A DNA stretch of 54,217 nucleotides from positions 86,304 to 140,520 of the forward strand of contig NZ_JEMV01000003.1 in assembly GCF_000588875.1 (NCBI RefSeq), in the 5' to 3' direction. Of the stretch, positions 44,082 through 51,937 are shown one piece after another. The notes under the pieces are model-generated. The model was not told the origin of the DNA. It worked only from the letters and a program-made list of their open reading frames with translations, and made no database searches. The translations under genes and the position numbers were made by a program. The stretch comes from Sphingobium sp. Ant17. Its GTDB lineage: Bacteria > Pseudomonadota > Alphaproteobacteria > Sphingomonadales > Sphingomonadaceae. The stretch's first letter is position 1, and each line of letters opens with the position of its first letter.

Positions 44082-44801
44082 ATGCGCAAATTGGCGATTC
44101 AAGCGACGGGCAACCAACGAACAGAGGCGGCAATGGCCGCGCCTTCAGGCTATCAGGGCGGCAAGGGGTCGCCGTTCGGCATCGGTGGCGCAATTGCGGT
44201 CCATGTGCTGGCGATCGGTGTCTGGCTGATGATCCCGCAGGAGATGATCAACGAGGTGTTCACGCCGCCGCCGCTGATTACCACCAACGTTCCGCTGGCC
44301 GATCCGCCCCCGCCCGAACAGACCGAGCCGACGACCACAAAGCGAGTGCCGACCCGGCAGACAGAGCAGCGCCCGACCGCAGTCGATCCGATCGTGCCGT
44401 TGAGCCAGGGCGATTCCATCCTTACCGGCGGCACTGGATCGGGCGATAGCATCGATCCCGGCCCCGCCACCGCCATCATCCTGCCGCCCGCCGACCCGCC
44501 GCGCGAGCCTGTGATGGTCGAGGCGGCGATCGACCCACGCGCGCTCCCGGCATTCCAGCCCGACTATCCCGGCGCGATGATCCGCCAGGGAATGGAGGGC
44601 AGCGTGACGGTGCGGGTCACGATCAATGCGCAGGGCCGTGTGACCAATATTGCCCGCATTGCCGCCAGCGATGAGAGTTTCTGGCTTGCGACGGAGCGGC
44701 ACGCGCTGCGCAAATGGCGCTTCCGTCCGGCGACGCGCGATGGCGTGGCGGTGGCGACGACCAAGGTGTTGACCGTGCGGTTCACGCTGACGGATCGATA
44801 G
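44082..44801 (+). CDS. TonB-family energy transducer
   Basis: Inner-membrane protein that passes proton-motive energy to TonB-dependent outer-membrane receptors. The single anchor helix is GGAIAVHVLAIGVWLMI, with the family His; a Pro-rich periplasmic linker (LADPPPPEQTEPTTTKRVPT) follows, and the C-terminal TonB domain reads FQPDYPGAMIRQGMEGSVTV, NAQGRVTNIARIAASDESFW and RHALRKWRFRPATRDG. Start ATG 44082 with GGAG 7 nt upstream, giving 239 residues. No exbB/exbD adjacent. A strong terminator follows. Confidence 0.9.
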   Translation: MRKLAIQATGNQRTEAAMAAPSGYQGGKGSPFGIGGAIAVHVLAIGVWLMIPQEMINEVFTPPPLITTNVPLADPPPPEQTEPTTTKRVPTRQTEQRPTAVDPIVPLSQGDSILTGGTGSGDSIDPGPATAIILPPADPPREPVMVEAAIDPRALPAFQPDYPGAMIRQGMEGSVTVRVTINAQGRVTNIARIAASDESFWLATERHALRKWRFRPATRDGVAVATTKVLTVRFTLTDR

Positions 44802-44821
44802 AGGCTGCGGCTACGGGCTTG

Positions 44822-44869
44822 CGCCTCCTCCTGTAGGTTCGACCGACAGGAGGAGGCGGGTCCATTTTT
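44822..44869 (+). terminator. Rho-independent terminator after tonB
   Basis: Perfect 13-bp stem CGCCTCCTCCTGT/ACAGGAGGAGGCG with an 11-nt loop, followed after GGTCCA by TTTTT. It separates tonB from the riboflavin gene group. Confidence 0.85.
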
Positions 44870-44925
44870 CGTTCCGCATGATCGAGCCTTTTGCATCCTG
44901 GTGCAGGCTGGCCTATATGGACGAT

Positions 44926-45369
44926 ATGGCGATATTTCCCCGTCCCGTTTCCCCCAAAAGAGCAGCCAATGATCTGTGGGGCTATTTTCGCGAAAACCGG
45001 CCGCATAAATGGCCGTTGCTGGGTCTGTCGGCCGCGATCACCTATGTCATCATCTGGGCGTTCATTGTTGATGGCAACACTAACACGATGCCGACCCGCA
45101 ACAAGATCATCTATGTCAAAAGCTGGGACGCCAACCGGTCTGACGCGGCCGTGATCCTGCAGCAGAAGATGGACATCGCCCGCTATGAAGTGGCGCTTTC
45201 GCGCAGTCAGAAGGACATGCAGAAGGTCGCGGACATGGTCGGAATCGAATGGCGCGAGGACGCCGCGCGCAACAGCGCCAAGCGCAAGGAAGCGCTGACG
45301 CGGATCAACGCGATGCTGGACGAACGGCTGGCCAAGGCCAAGCAAGCTGAAGAAGCGCAACAGCCCTGA
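44926..45369 (+). CDS. Conserved single-helix membrane protein of unknown function, upstream of ribD
   Basis: About 147 residues with one membrane helix (WPLLGLSAAITYVIIWAFIV) preceded by a positive segment (KRAANDLWGYFRENRPHKW), then a periplasmic or cytoplasmic helical tail rich in Lys, Glu and Gln (ILQQKMDIARYEVALSRSQK, ARNSAKRKEALTRINAMLD-ERLAKAKQ) that looks like a coiled coil. No domain recognised. Two starts are possible, ATG 44917 and ATG 44926; the second has GGA 4 nt before it. It ends 2 nt before the ribD start, so it is transcribed and probably translated with the riboflavin genes, but nothing in it suggests flavin chemistry. Confidence 0.72.
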   Translation: MAIFPRPVSPKRAANDLWGYFRENRPHKWPLLGLSAAITYVIIWAFIVDGNTNTMPTRNKIIYVKSWDANRSDAAVILQQKMDIARYEVALSRSQKDMQKVADMVGIEWREDAARNSAKRKEALTRINAMLDERLAKAKQAEEAQQP

Positions 45370-45371
45370 CC

Positions 45372-46367
45372 GTGCCCGTGCCGATAGCCGATCCGGCGAC
45401 TGACCGGCGCTTCATGGCCGCCGCCATCGCACTCTCGCGGCGCGGACGCGGGCTTTCCACCCCCAATCCCAATGTCGGCTGCATTATCGTGCGGGACGGC
45501 CAGGTCGTCGGGCGCGGCTGGACGCAGAAGGGCGGGCGGCCCCATGCCGAGGCGCAGGCGCTGGAACAGGCGCTCGACCGGGCGCATGGCGCTTGCTGCT
45601 ATGTAACGCTGGAACCCTGTTTTCATCTGTCCCCGCGCGGGCCGCGCTGCGCCGACCTGCTGGCACGCGCAGGCGTGGCGCGCGTGGTGATCGCGCTGCG
45701 CGATCCCGATCCGCGCACTGATGGACAGGGGGCGGCCTGGTTGCGCGAACGGGGCATCGCGGTCGAAATGGGCCTGATGGCAGAAGAAGCCGCGCGGGCT
45801 ATGGCGGGGTTCGTGTTGGGCCAAACACTGGGGCGGCCGCATGTGACGCTCAAGCTTGGCCTCTCGCTGGACGGGCAAATCGCACTGGCCGATGGTTCCA
45901 GCCGATGGATCACGGGGCCGCAAGCCCGCGCCCACGCGCATATGGAGCGGGCGCGGCATGATGCGATTTTGGTGGGCGGCGGCACGCTGCGGGCGGACGC
46001 GCCGAAACTGGATGTGCGGATGGCGGGCCTGGCGGATCGGTCGCCGCGCCGGGTGTTGCTGAGCCGGGGTGAAGCGCCGGAGGGTTGGGAACGGGTCGGC
46101 GCGCCAGAAGAGATTGCGGCGCTCGACCGGGTCGACCATCTGCTGGTCGAGGGCGGCGCGGGGACGGCAGCGGCCTTCCTGCGCGCCGACCTGGTCGATC
46201 GGCTGCTGCTCTATCGTGCGCCCATCCTCATTGGCAACGGTCTGGCGAGCGTCGGCGACATCGGACTGAGCGATTTGAACCAGGCGCATGGCCGCTGGCG
46301 GTTGATCGACGAGCGGCGACTGGGCGCTGACGGACTTGAGGTTTACGAGGTGGTTCGGAGCGCTTAG
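45372..46367 (+). CDS. ribD: Bifunctional pyrimidine deaminase/reductase RibD
   Basis: Second and third steps of riboflavin synthesis: deamination, then NADPH reduction of the ribosylaminopyrimidine. The N-terminal deaminase has the zinc site HAEAQAL and PCFHLSPRGPRC (His plus two Cys); the C-terminal reductase starts TLKLGLSLDGQIALADGSSR-W and includes DAILVGGGTLRADAPKLD and LLVEGGAGTAAAFL. 331 residues. It starts with GTG 2 nt after the upstream stop; a second GTG lies two codons in. First enzyme gene of the rightward ribD-ribE-ribB-ribH group. Frame intact. Confidence 0.95.
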   Translation: MPVPIADPATDRRFMAAAIALSRRGRGLSTPNPNVGCIIVRDGQVVGRGWTQKGGRPHAEAQALEQALDRAHGACCYVTLEPCFHLSPRGPRCADLLARAGVARVVIALRDPDPRTDGQGAAWLRERGIAVEMGLMAEEAARAMAGFVLGQTLGRPHVTLKLGLSLDGQIALADGSSRWITGPQARAHAHMERARHDAILVGGGTLRADAPKLDVRMAGLADRSPRRVLLSRGEAPEGWERVGAPEEIAALDRVDHLLVEGGAGTAAAFLRADLVDRLLLYRAPILIGNGLASVGDIGLSDLNQAHGRWRLIDERRLGADGLEVYEVVRSA

Positions 46368-46405
46368 AGGCCAAGGCACAGGCCTTAATAGATGGATCAG
46401 GACGC

Positions 46406-47014
46406 ATGTTCACCGGCATCATCACCGACATCGGCACTATCCGCAGCGCGGAGCAGCGCGGCGACCTGCGGCTGGTCATCGGCAGCGGCTATGCCATGGA
46501 CAGCGTGGCGATCGGCGCGTCGATCGCCTGTTCGGGCGCATGCCTGACGGTGGTGGAGAAGGGGCCGGACTGGTTCGCGGTCGACCTGTCGGCTGAGACG
46601 GTAGCGCGCACCGCGCCCGGCTTGTGGGCGCAAGGGGGGCGGCTGAACCTCGAACGCGCGCTCAAGGTCGGCGACGAACTGGGCGGGCATATCGTCACGG
46701 GCCATGTCGATGGCGTGGGCCATCTGGTGTCGGCGACGCCCGAAGGCGATTCGATGCGCTTGGTCATCGCCGCGCCCGCCACATTGGCGGCTGCCCTGGC
46801 GGCCAAGGGGTCGATCACGCTCGACGGCATTTCGCTGACCGTGAACAGCGTCGAAGACCAGGCGGATGGCAGCGTCCATTTCGGCCTCAACATCATTCCG
46901 CACACCGCCGCGCAAACCACGCTCGACTCTCTGGTCGAAGGGCGCAGCTTCAATCTGGAGATCGACGTGCTGGCGCGCTATCTCGATCGGATGCAAAGCT
47001 TCGTAATCGCGTAA
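46406..47014 (+). CDS. ribE: Riboflavin synthase alpha chain
   Basis: Dismutates two 6,7-dimethyl-8-ribityllumazine into riboflavin and the pyrimidine precursor. Two homologous lumazine-binding barrels: MFTGIITDIGTIRSAEQRGD ... SIACSGACLTVVEKGPDWFA in the first, GGHIVTGHVDGVGHLV ... SITLDGISLTVNSVEDQADG in the second, then a C-terminal helix (NLEIDVLARYLDRMQSF) for trimer formation. 202 residues, normal. It lies 38 nt after ribD, and 76 nt before ribB, where a separate promoter with a palindrome is found. Sometimes named ribC. Confidence 0.96.
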   Translation: MFTGIITDIGTIRSAEQRGDLRLVIGSGYAMDSVAIGASIACSGACLTVVEKGPDWFAVDLSAETVARTAPGLWAQGGRLNLERALKVGDELGGHIVTGHVDGVGHLVSATPEGDSMRLVIAAPATLAAALAAKGSITLDGISLTVNSVEDQADGSVHFGLNIIPHTAAQTTLDSLVEGRSFNLEIDVLARYLDRMQSFVIA

Positions 47015-47026
47015 TGTGATTGTGAC

Positions 47027-47055
47027 TTGTAATAATCACATTGCAATGTGATATA
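47027..47055 (+). promoter_or_regulatory. Promoter with 18-bp perfect palindrome before ribB
   Basis: TTGTAA (47027-47032) and GATATA (47050-47055) are 17 nt apart, fitting -35 and -10 boxes. Between and slightly overlapping the -10 lies ATCACATTGCAATGTGAT (47035-47052), a perfect 18-bp palindrome, the classic place for a repressor operator. The gene 36 nt downstream encodes its own HTH domain, suggesting autoregulation. Confidence 0.6.
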
Positions 47056-47090
47056 CCGCTCTAGTCCTTTCCAGGCAGGAGTCGTTTTCC

Positions 47091-48377
47091 ATGTCGTCCG
47101 CACTTCTCGATACCGTTCGCCGTCTCGTCACCGACGGCGGCATGTCCCGTTCCGGCCTGGCCCGCGCCGCCGGTCTCCACGCCAATTCCTTGCGCAAGCT
47201 GGGTGAGGGCGATTGGAACCCGACCGCCGACACGCTGGGCAAGCTGGAAGCCTATCTGCTGAAACGCGAGGGCGGCACCGCGCTCGCCTCGCCGGAAGAG
47301 ATCATCAACGAAGCCCGCAATGGCCGCATGTTCATCCTGGTAGATGACGAGGATCGCGAAAATGAGGGCGATCTGGTCATTCCCGCGCAAATGGCGACGC
47401 CCGACGCGATCAATTTCATGGCCACCCATGGGCGCGGCCTGATCTGCCTGGCGCTGACCAAGACGCGGGTCGAGGAACTGGGCCTCAGCCTCATGAGCCG
47501 CAACAATGGCACCCGCCACGAAACCGCCTTCACCGTATCGATCGAAGCGCGCGAAGGCGTGACCACCGGCATCAGCGCCGCCGACCGCGCACGCACCGTA
47601 TCGGTCGCGATCGACGGGTCGAAGGGCAAGGCAGACATCGTGACGCCGGGCCATGTCTTTCCGCTGGTGGCCAAGGATGGCGGCGTGCTGGTCCGCACCG
47701 GCCATACTGAAGCGGCCGTTGACGTCGCGCGACTGGCGGGCCTCAATCCATCGGGCGTCATCTGCGAAGTGATGAAGGACGATGGCACCATGGCGCGCCT
47801 CGACGACCTCATCCCCTTCGCCCAGAAGCATAAGATGAAGATCGGCACGATCCGCGACTTGATCGCCTATCGCCGCCGCCATGACCATATGGTGGAGCGT
47901 CGCGCGGAAGCGAATTTCACCAGCAAATGGGGTGGCGCATGGAAGGCGATCACTTTCTACAACAAGGCGACCCATACCGAGCAGATCGTGCTGCAAAAGG
48001 GCAAGGTCGATCCCGACGAGCCGACGTTGGTGCGGATGCATCAATTGTCGCCGCTGTGCGATATGTTCGGCATGGAAGGACCGCGCGGCGCATTGCTGGC
48101 CAAATCGATGGAGATCATCGGACGCGCGGGCAGCGGCATCGTGGTCATTCTGGCGGGCCGGACCGAAGAGAACGACCTGCTCAGCCGCCTGCTCCAGCAT
48201 CAGGCCGGATCGCTTACCAGCGGCATGGATGAACTGCGCGACTATGGCGTGGGCGCGCAGATCCTGGCGGATCTTGGCGTGCATGACATGGTATTGCTGT
48301 CCAACAGTCAGCATAGCCTGGTCGCGCTGGACGGTTATGACCTGGCCGTCGTCGGTCATAAGCCCATCGAACTATAA
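47091..48377 (+). CDS. ribB: HTH-RibB-RibX fusion: DHBP synthase with N-terminal DNA-binding domain
   Basis: Three parts in 428 residues. Residues 5-57 form a helix-turn-helix like XRE repressors (LLDTVRRLVTDGGMSRSGLA, RAAGLHANSLRKLGEGDWNP, TADTLGKLEAYL). Residues 68-265 are 3,4-dihydroxy-2-butanone-4-phosphate synthase, with DDEDREN at 85-91, the RTGHTEA loop at 202-208 and GVICEVMKDDG. Residues 270-428 follow the GTP cyclohydrolase II fold but lack its zinc Cys signature (RCDCG-type), so it is RibX-like and presumably inactive as RibA; true GTP cyclohydrolase II must be encoded elsewhere. It makes the four-carbon unit for lumazine. An operator-like palindrome sits in its promoter. Ribosome site AGGAG before ATG 47091. 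Confidence 0.93.
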   Translation: MSSALLDTVRRLVTDGGMSRSGLARAAGLHANSLRKLGEGDWNPTADTLGKLEAYLLKREGGTALASPEEIINEARNGRMFILVDDEDRENEGDLVIPAQMATPDAINFMATHGRGLICLALTKTRVEELGLSLMSRNNGTRHETAFTVSIEAREGVTTGISAADRARTVSVAIDGSKGKADIVTPGHVFPLVAKDGGVLVRTGHTEAAVDVARLAGLNPSGVICEVMKDDGTMARLDDLIPFAQKHKMKIGTIRDLIAYRRRHDHMVERRAEANFTSKWGGAWKAITFYNKATHTEQIVLQKGKVDPDEPTLVRMHQLSPLCDMFGMEGPRGALLAKSMEIIGRAGSGIVVILAGRTEENDLLSRLLQHQAGSLTSGMDELRDYGVGAQILADLGVHDMVLLSNSQHSLVALDGYDLAVVGHKPIEL

Positions 48378-48386
48378 GGATTTATC

Positions 48387-48809
48387 ATGGCCAAATTCCT
48401 GATCGTCGAAGCCCGCTTCTACGACCATCTCAACGACCTGCTGATCGAGGGTGCGACCGCCGCGCTCGATGACGAGGGGCATAAATATGAGGTGGTGACG
48501 GTGCCGGGCGCGCTGGAGATTCCAGGCGCGGTGGCGCTGGCGGCGGAAACGGGGCGCTATGACGGCTTCATCGCCATCGGCGTGGTGATCCGCGGCGAAA
48601 CCTATCATTTCGAAGTCGTGTCGAACGAAAGCGCGCGCGGCCTGATGGCCTTGTCGATGGACGGTATCCCGATCGGCAACGGCATATTGACCGTGGAAAA
48701 TGAGGCGCAGGCTTTGACCCGCGCCAAGATGACGGAAAAGGACAAGGGCGGCGAGGCGGCCAAGGCAGCGATCGCCATGCTCGGCCTGCGCCAGAAGTTC
48801 GCGATCTAA
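48387..48809 (+). CDS. ribH: 6,7-dimethyl-8-ribityllumazine synthase
   Basis: Penultimate step of riboflavin synthesis, condensing the four-carbon unit from RibB with the pyrimidine from RibD. 140 residues: [20 protein letters not shown] at the start, [40 protein letters not shown] with the catalytic His, and [22 protein letters not shown] is 6-7 nt before the ATG and 9 nt separate it from ribB, so they are one unit. The 3' end carries a tandem 13-bp duplication that moves the stop codon. Substrate and role are certain. Confidence 0.96.
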   Translation: MAKFLIVEARFYDHLNDLLIEGATAALDDEGHKYEVVTVPGALEIPGAVALAAETGRYDGFIAIGVVIRGETYHFEVVSNESARGLMALSMDGIPIGNGILTVENEAQALTRAKMTEKDKGGEAAKAAIAMLGLRQKFAI

Positions 48810-48829
48810 GTTCGCGATCTGAAAATATG

Positions 48830-48866
48830 ATAGTCGGCCGGAGGGGGAGACGTTCCGGCCGACTAT
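48830..48866. terminator. Perfect 13-bp hairpin after ribH
   Basis: ATAGTCGGCCGGA/TCCGGCCGACTAT around an 11-nt loop, between the convergent ribH and alkene reductase genes. On the minus side a CATATTTTC follows; on the plus side there is no T-run. Likely a terminator for one or both genes. Confidence 0.65.
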
Positions 48867-48873
48867 GACCCGA

Positions 48874-49968
48874 TCAGGCGGTGGGAGCGACCGCCTCCAG
48901 CGTCGGGTAGTCGGTATAGCCAGCCTCGCCGGGACCATACCAGGTCGGCATAGGCTGTAGCGGGTTCAGCGGCGCATCGTCGCGCAGACGCTCGACCAGA
49001 TCGGGATTGGCCATGAAGGGACGACCAAAGCTGATCGCATCGGCAAGGCCGCTGTCGAGATCGGCCTGCGCCCGATCCTTGTCATAATCGCTGTTCAGGA
49101 TCAGCGGCCCCTTGAAATGCTGACGGATCAGCGGCGACTGGCGTGGCACGTCCGTAGAGCCGAAGGTGCCGTTCGGTCCCGGCTCGCGCAGTTCAAGCGA
49201 GGCGATGCCGATCGCATTCAGGACATCGGCCGCATAAGCGAACAATGGTGCCGGGTCGCTATCGTTCACGCCCTGGCTATCGCCATTGGGGGACAGGCGT
49301 ACCGACACCCTGTCCGCGCCGATCGCATCGACCACTGCCTGGGTGACTTCGCGCAGTAAGCGAACGCGGTTCTCGACGCTACCGCCATAATCATCATCGC
49401 GGAAATTGGCATTGTCGCGCAGGAACTGGTCGATCAGATAGCCGTTCGCGGCATGGATCTGCACCCCGTCAAACCCGGCGCGAATCGCGTTATGGGCAGC
49501 ACGGACATAGGTTTCGATCAGCGCGGGAATTTCCTCGATGGCCAGCGGCCGGGCTGTCTCGAACGGCTTCTTGCCTTCATAGGTGTGGGCATCGCCAGCG
49601 GTCGCGGTGGCGCTGGACGATACGGGCTGTTCGCCGGTCACGCTCGAATGGACCTGCCGCCCCATATGCCAGAGCTGGACGATGATCCGTCCGCCTGCAT
49701 CATGCACGGCCTGCGTAACGGGCTGCCAAGCCGTCACCTGCTCGTCGGACCAGATGCCGGGGGCAAAGGGCCAGCCAAGACCCTGGCGCGAAACACCGGT
49801 GGCTTCGCTGATGATCAGGCCCGCTCCTGCGCGCTGACGATAATAGTCCACCATGATGGGGGTGGGCACATGGTCGCGGGTGGCACGGCCACGGGTGAGC
49901 GGTGCCATCAGGATACGACTAGGTGCGTCAATCGCGCCGATCTGAATAGGGTCGAACAGGCTGGTCAT
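48874..49968 (-). CDS. Old yellow enzyme family alkene reductase
   Basis: FMN- and NAD(P)H-dependent ene-reductase of the NemA/OYE family, 364 residues, reducing activated C=C bonds such as in N-ethylmaleimide or nitro compounds; cytosolic. The TIM barrel shows LMAPLTRGRATRDHVPTPIM, IVQLWHMGRQVHSSVTGEQP, the flavin-site loop GFDGVQIHAANGYLIDQFLR, the GGSVENRVRLLREV strand and SFGRPFMANPDLVERL. Start ATG 49966-49968 with GGGAG 5 nt upstream; the frame is open 93 nt further but without a ribosome site. Divergent from the DMT exporter. Physiological substrate unknown. Confidence 0.92.
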   Translation of the reverse strand: MTSLFDPIQIGAIDAPSRILMAPLTRGRATRDHVPTPIMVDYYRQRAGAGLIISEATGVSRQGLGWPFAPGIWSDEQVTAWQPVTQAVHDAGGRIIVQLWHMGRQVHSSVTGEQPVSSSATATAGDAHTYEGKKPFETARPLAIEEIPALIETYVRAAHNAIRAGFDGVQIHAANGYLIDQFLRDNANFRDDDYGGSVENRVRLLREVTQAVVDAIGADRVSVRLSPNGDSQGVNDSDPAPLFAYAADVLNAIGIASLELREPGPNGTFGSTDVPRQSPLIRQHFKGPLILNSDYDKDRAQADLDSGLADAISFGRPFMANPDLVERLRDDAPLNPLQPMPTWYGPGEAGYTDYPTLEAVAPTA

Positions 49969-50039
49969 GGAATCTCCCGAACTTTCAAGGTTGCAATTTG
50001 CAACGGGACTTGGGTGTGAAAGCCAGCTAGGGAGCCGCG

Positions 50040-50921
50040 ATGGCCAGTTCAACCCCCACACCCCCGATGAACATACCGCGCCTCGCCTTTCCGGCGCTGA
50101 TCCTGGCCAACATCATGCTGTCGCTCGGCCCGGTAATGGTGCGGTTGGCCGATGTCGGCCCGGTGGCGGCGGCCTTCTGGCGGCTAACGCTGGCGCTGCC
50201 CGTTCTTTTGTTGTTGGCGATCCCGCGTCTGAAACGTACCCCGCCGACGCGCGGCGAATGGGGCGTGATGCTGTTGGCGGGGGTGGTGTTTGCGGGCGAT
50301 CTGGCCGCTTGGCATCTGGGCATCATCCATACCAAAGTCGCCAACGCGACCCTCTTCGGCAATATGAGCGCGCTGCTGCTCCCGGCCTGGGCGCTGCTGG
50401 TGCTGCGCCAGCGGCCAACTAGGATCCAGGCGATCGCGCTGTTGCTGGCGGGCGTGGGCGCGCTAGTGTTGATGGGGGGCAGCTACGACCTCTCGCCGGT
50501 CAACCTGCGCGGCGATCTGCTCTGCCTGCTCGCGGGCATCCTTTACACCGCCTATATCCTGATCATCCAGCGCGCGCGCGGGCGGCTCGACAGCTGGTCG
50601 GTGCTGGCGGTGTCGAGCGTGGCGAGCGCGCCGACCCTGCTTCTCTGCGCGCTGTGGTTGGGCGAACGCATCATGCCCGGCAACTGGACCCCGCTGCTGA
50701 TCCTCGCTCTGTCCAGCCAGTTGATCGGGCAGGGGCTGCTCACCTACGCGATCGGCTGGTTTTCGCCGCTGATATTGGGGTTGAGCCTGTTGCTGCAACC
50801 CGCCGTGTCGGTGCTGCTGGGCTGGGTGATGTTCGGCGAATGGCTCAGCATCACCGACATGGTAGGAACGGTTGCAGTTGGCGCGGCGCTGGTGCTTGTG
50901 CGACTGCCTGCGCGCGCCTAG
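50040..50921 (+). CDS. DMT family (EamA) transporter
   Basis: Ten-helix inner-membrane exporter of the drug/metabolite superfamily, 293 residues, two EamA repeats: FPALILANIMLSLGPVMVRL, AAFWRLTLALPVLLLLAI and NATLFGNMSALLLPAWALL in the first, GDLLCLLAGILYTAYILIIQ, QLIGQGLLTYAIGWFSPLIL and LLLQPAVSVLLGWVMFGEWL in the second. GGGAG lies 5 nt before the ATG. It is divergent from the alkene reductase (71-nt gap with shared regulatory space) and 9 nt from the COQ9 gene. Substrate not inferable; some relatives export amino acids or purines. Confidence 0.9.
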   Translation: MASSTPTPPMNIPRLAFPALILANIMLSLGPVMVRLADVGPVAAAFWRLTLALPVLLLLAIPRLKRTPPTRGEWGVMLLAGVVFAGDLAAWHLGIIHTKVANATLFGNMSALLLPAWALLVLRQRPTRIQAIALLLAGVGALVLMGGSYDLSPVNLRGDLLCLLAGILYTAYILIIQRARGRLDSWSVLAVSSVASAPTLLLCALWLGERIMPGNWTPLLILALSSQLIGQGLLTYAIGWFSPLILGLSLLLQPAVSVLLGWVMFGEWLSITDMVGTVAVGAALVLVRLPARA

Positions 50922-50930
50922 ATTGGGAGC

Positions 50931-51587
50931 ATGACCCAGGACATGACCCTCGACGAAATCCGCGATCTTCTGGCCCCTGTGCTGGCCCGCCACGCCGCCT
51001 TCGACGGATGGCGCAAGGAGGCCGTGATGATGGCGGCGGCGGAAAAGGGCGTGGATGCGGATATCGCCGCGCTCGCCTTCGCCGACGGCCCGGTCGACAT
51101 GATCGACGCCTGGTTCGCCAGCATCGATGCGGCGATGCTCGATGCGCTGCCGCCCGAAACGCTGGACGCGCTGTCGATCCGCAAGAAGATCATCGCACTG
51201 GTCGAAGCACGGCTGGCCCTGGTCGCGCCCGATCGCGAGGCGCTGCGCCGGGCGCTGGCGATCCTCGCCATGCCGACCAACGCCGCGCGGGCCGCCCGCC
51301 TGGGCTGGCGCGCGGCCGATGCCATGTGGCGCGCAGCGGGCGATACCAGCACGGACCTTGCCCATTATACCAAGCGGATGACGCTGGCCGGCGTCTATGC
51401 CGCCACGCTGCTGGTGTTCGTCGATGACGCCAGTGACGGCCATGCCGACAGCCGCGCCTTCCTCGCCCGGCGGATCGAAGGCGTGATGCGCTTTGAAAAG
51501 CTCAAGGCCAAGATAAAAGGCGTCGGCGGTGGCGAACGGCTCAGCCTCGCGCGCTTCGTCGGGCGGCTGCGTTACCCCGCGATCTAA
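50931..51587 (+). CDS. COQ9 family protein
   Basis: Soluble helical lipid-binding protein (TetR-like fold in structure) needed for ubiquinone synthesis in mitochondria and alphaproteobacteria; it helps COQ7-type hydroxylase reach its lipid substrate. 218 residues: DEIRDLLAPVLARHAAFDGW, RKEAVMMAAAEKGVDADIAA and the signature-bearing AARAARLGWRAADAMWRAAG, then a region DTSTDLAHYTKRMTLAGVYA that is highly conserved. C-terminal helix ends LRYPAI. It follows the DMT gene by 9 nt and may be co-transcribed, without an obvious functional link. Confidence 0.9.
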   Translation: MTQDMTLDEIRDLLAPVLARHAAFDGWRKEAVMMAAAEKGVDADIAALAFADGPVDMIDAWFASIDAAMLDALPPETLDALSIRKKIIALVEARLALVAPDREALRRALAILAMPTNAARAARLGWRAADAMWRAAGDTSTDLAHYTKRMTLAGVYAATLLVFVDDASDGHADSRAFLARRIEGVMRFEKLKAKIKGVGGGERLSLARFVGRLRYPAI

Positions 51588-51667
51588 GCCACGCGCGATT
51601 CGCGCTGGCCTTTCCCAATCGGTATTGATAGTCACTCGCAGCAATCCTGCTGAGAGTATCCATTACC

Positions 51668-51937
51668 GTGCGCCTGACCGACCTGCCGCTGCGCCAGCCT
51701 GCTTATGTTGACCTGATCGACTGGTCCGCCCTGTCGCCTTCCGAAGGCCAGCGTCTGCGCGAGTTCGGCCTGTGCGAAGGCGCGAGTGTCGAGGCACTGC
51801 ACCGGGGCGGCATTTTCGGGCGTGGACCGATCGCCTGCAAGGTCGGTCGCATGACCATCGCCATGCGTCGCAGCCATGCCGCTGCGGTCACGGTCCGTAC
51901 CGGCCCGGACAGTCTCGATCAGGACATGGCCGCATGA
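51668..51937 (+). CDS. feoA: FeoA, ferrous iron transport accessory protein
   Basis: Small SH3-like cytosolic protein that assists FeoB. 89 residues: RLTDLPLRQPAYVDLIDW at the start, then GQRLREFGLCEGASVEALHR, the family core Leu-Gly-type turn, and ACKVGRMTIAMRRSHAAAVT. It starts with GTG 51668, and its TGA overlaps the feoB ATG by 4 bp (ATGA at 51934-51937), so the two are translationally coupled. The 80 bp upstream hold GATAGTCACTC and GAGAGTATC, which could be parts of a Fur-type operator; I am not confident of that. Confidence 0.9.
   Translation: MRLTDLPLRQPAYVDLIDWSALSPSEGQRLREFGLCEGASVEALHRGGIFGRGPIACKVGRMTIAMRRSHAAAVTVRTGPDSLDQDMAA

Noticed and set aside
47035..47052. CRP site before ribB
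   Set aside because: Half-site order is TCACA-N6-TGTGA, the reverse of the CRP consensus TGTGA-N6-TCACA.
47015..47090. FMN riboswitch before ribB
   Set aside because: The gap is only 76 bp and shows none of the conserved RFN element blocks; a promoter and palindrome fill it.
47061..48359. Open frame opposite ribB
   Set aside because: Shadow of the HTH-RibB-RibX gene.
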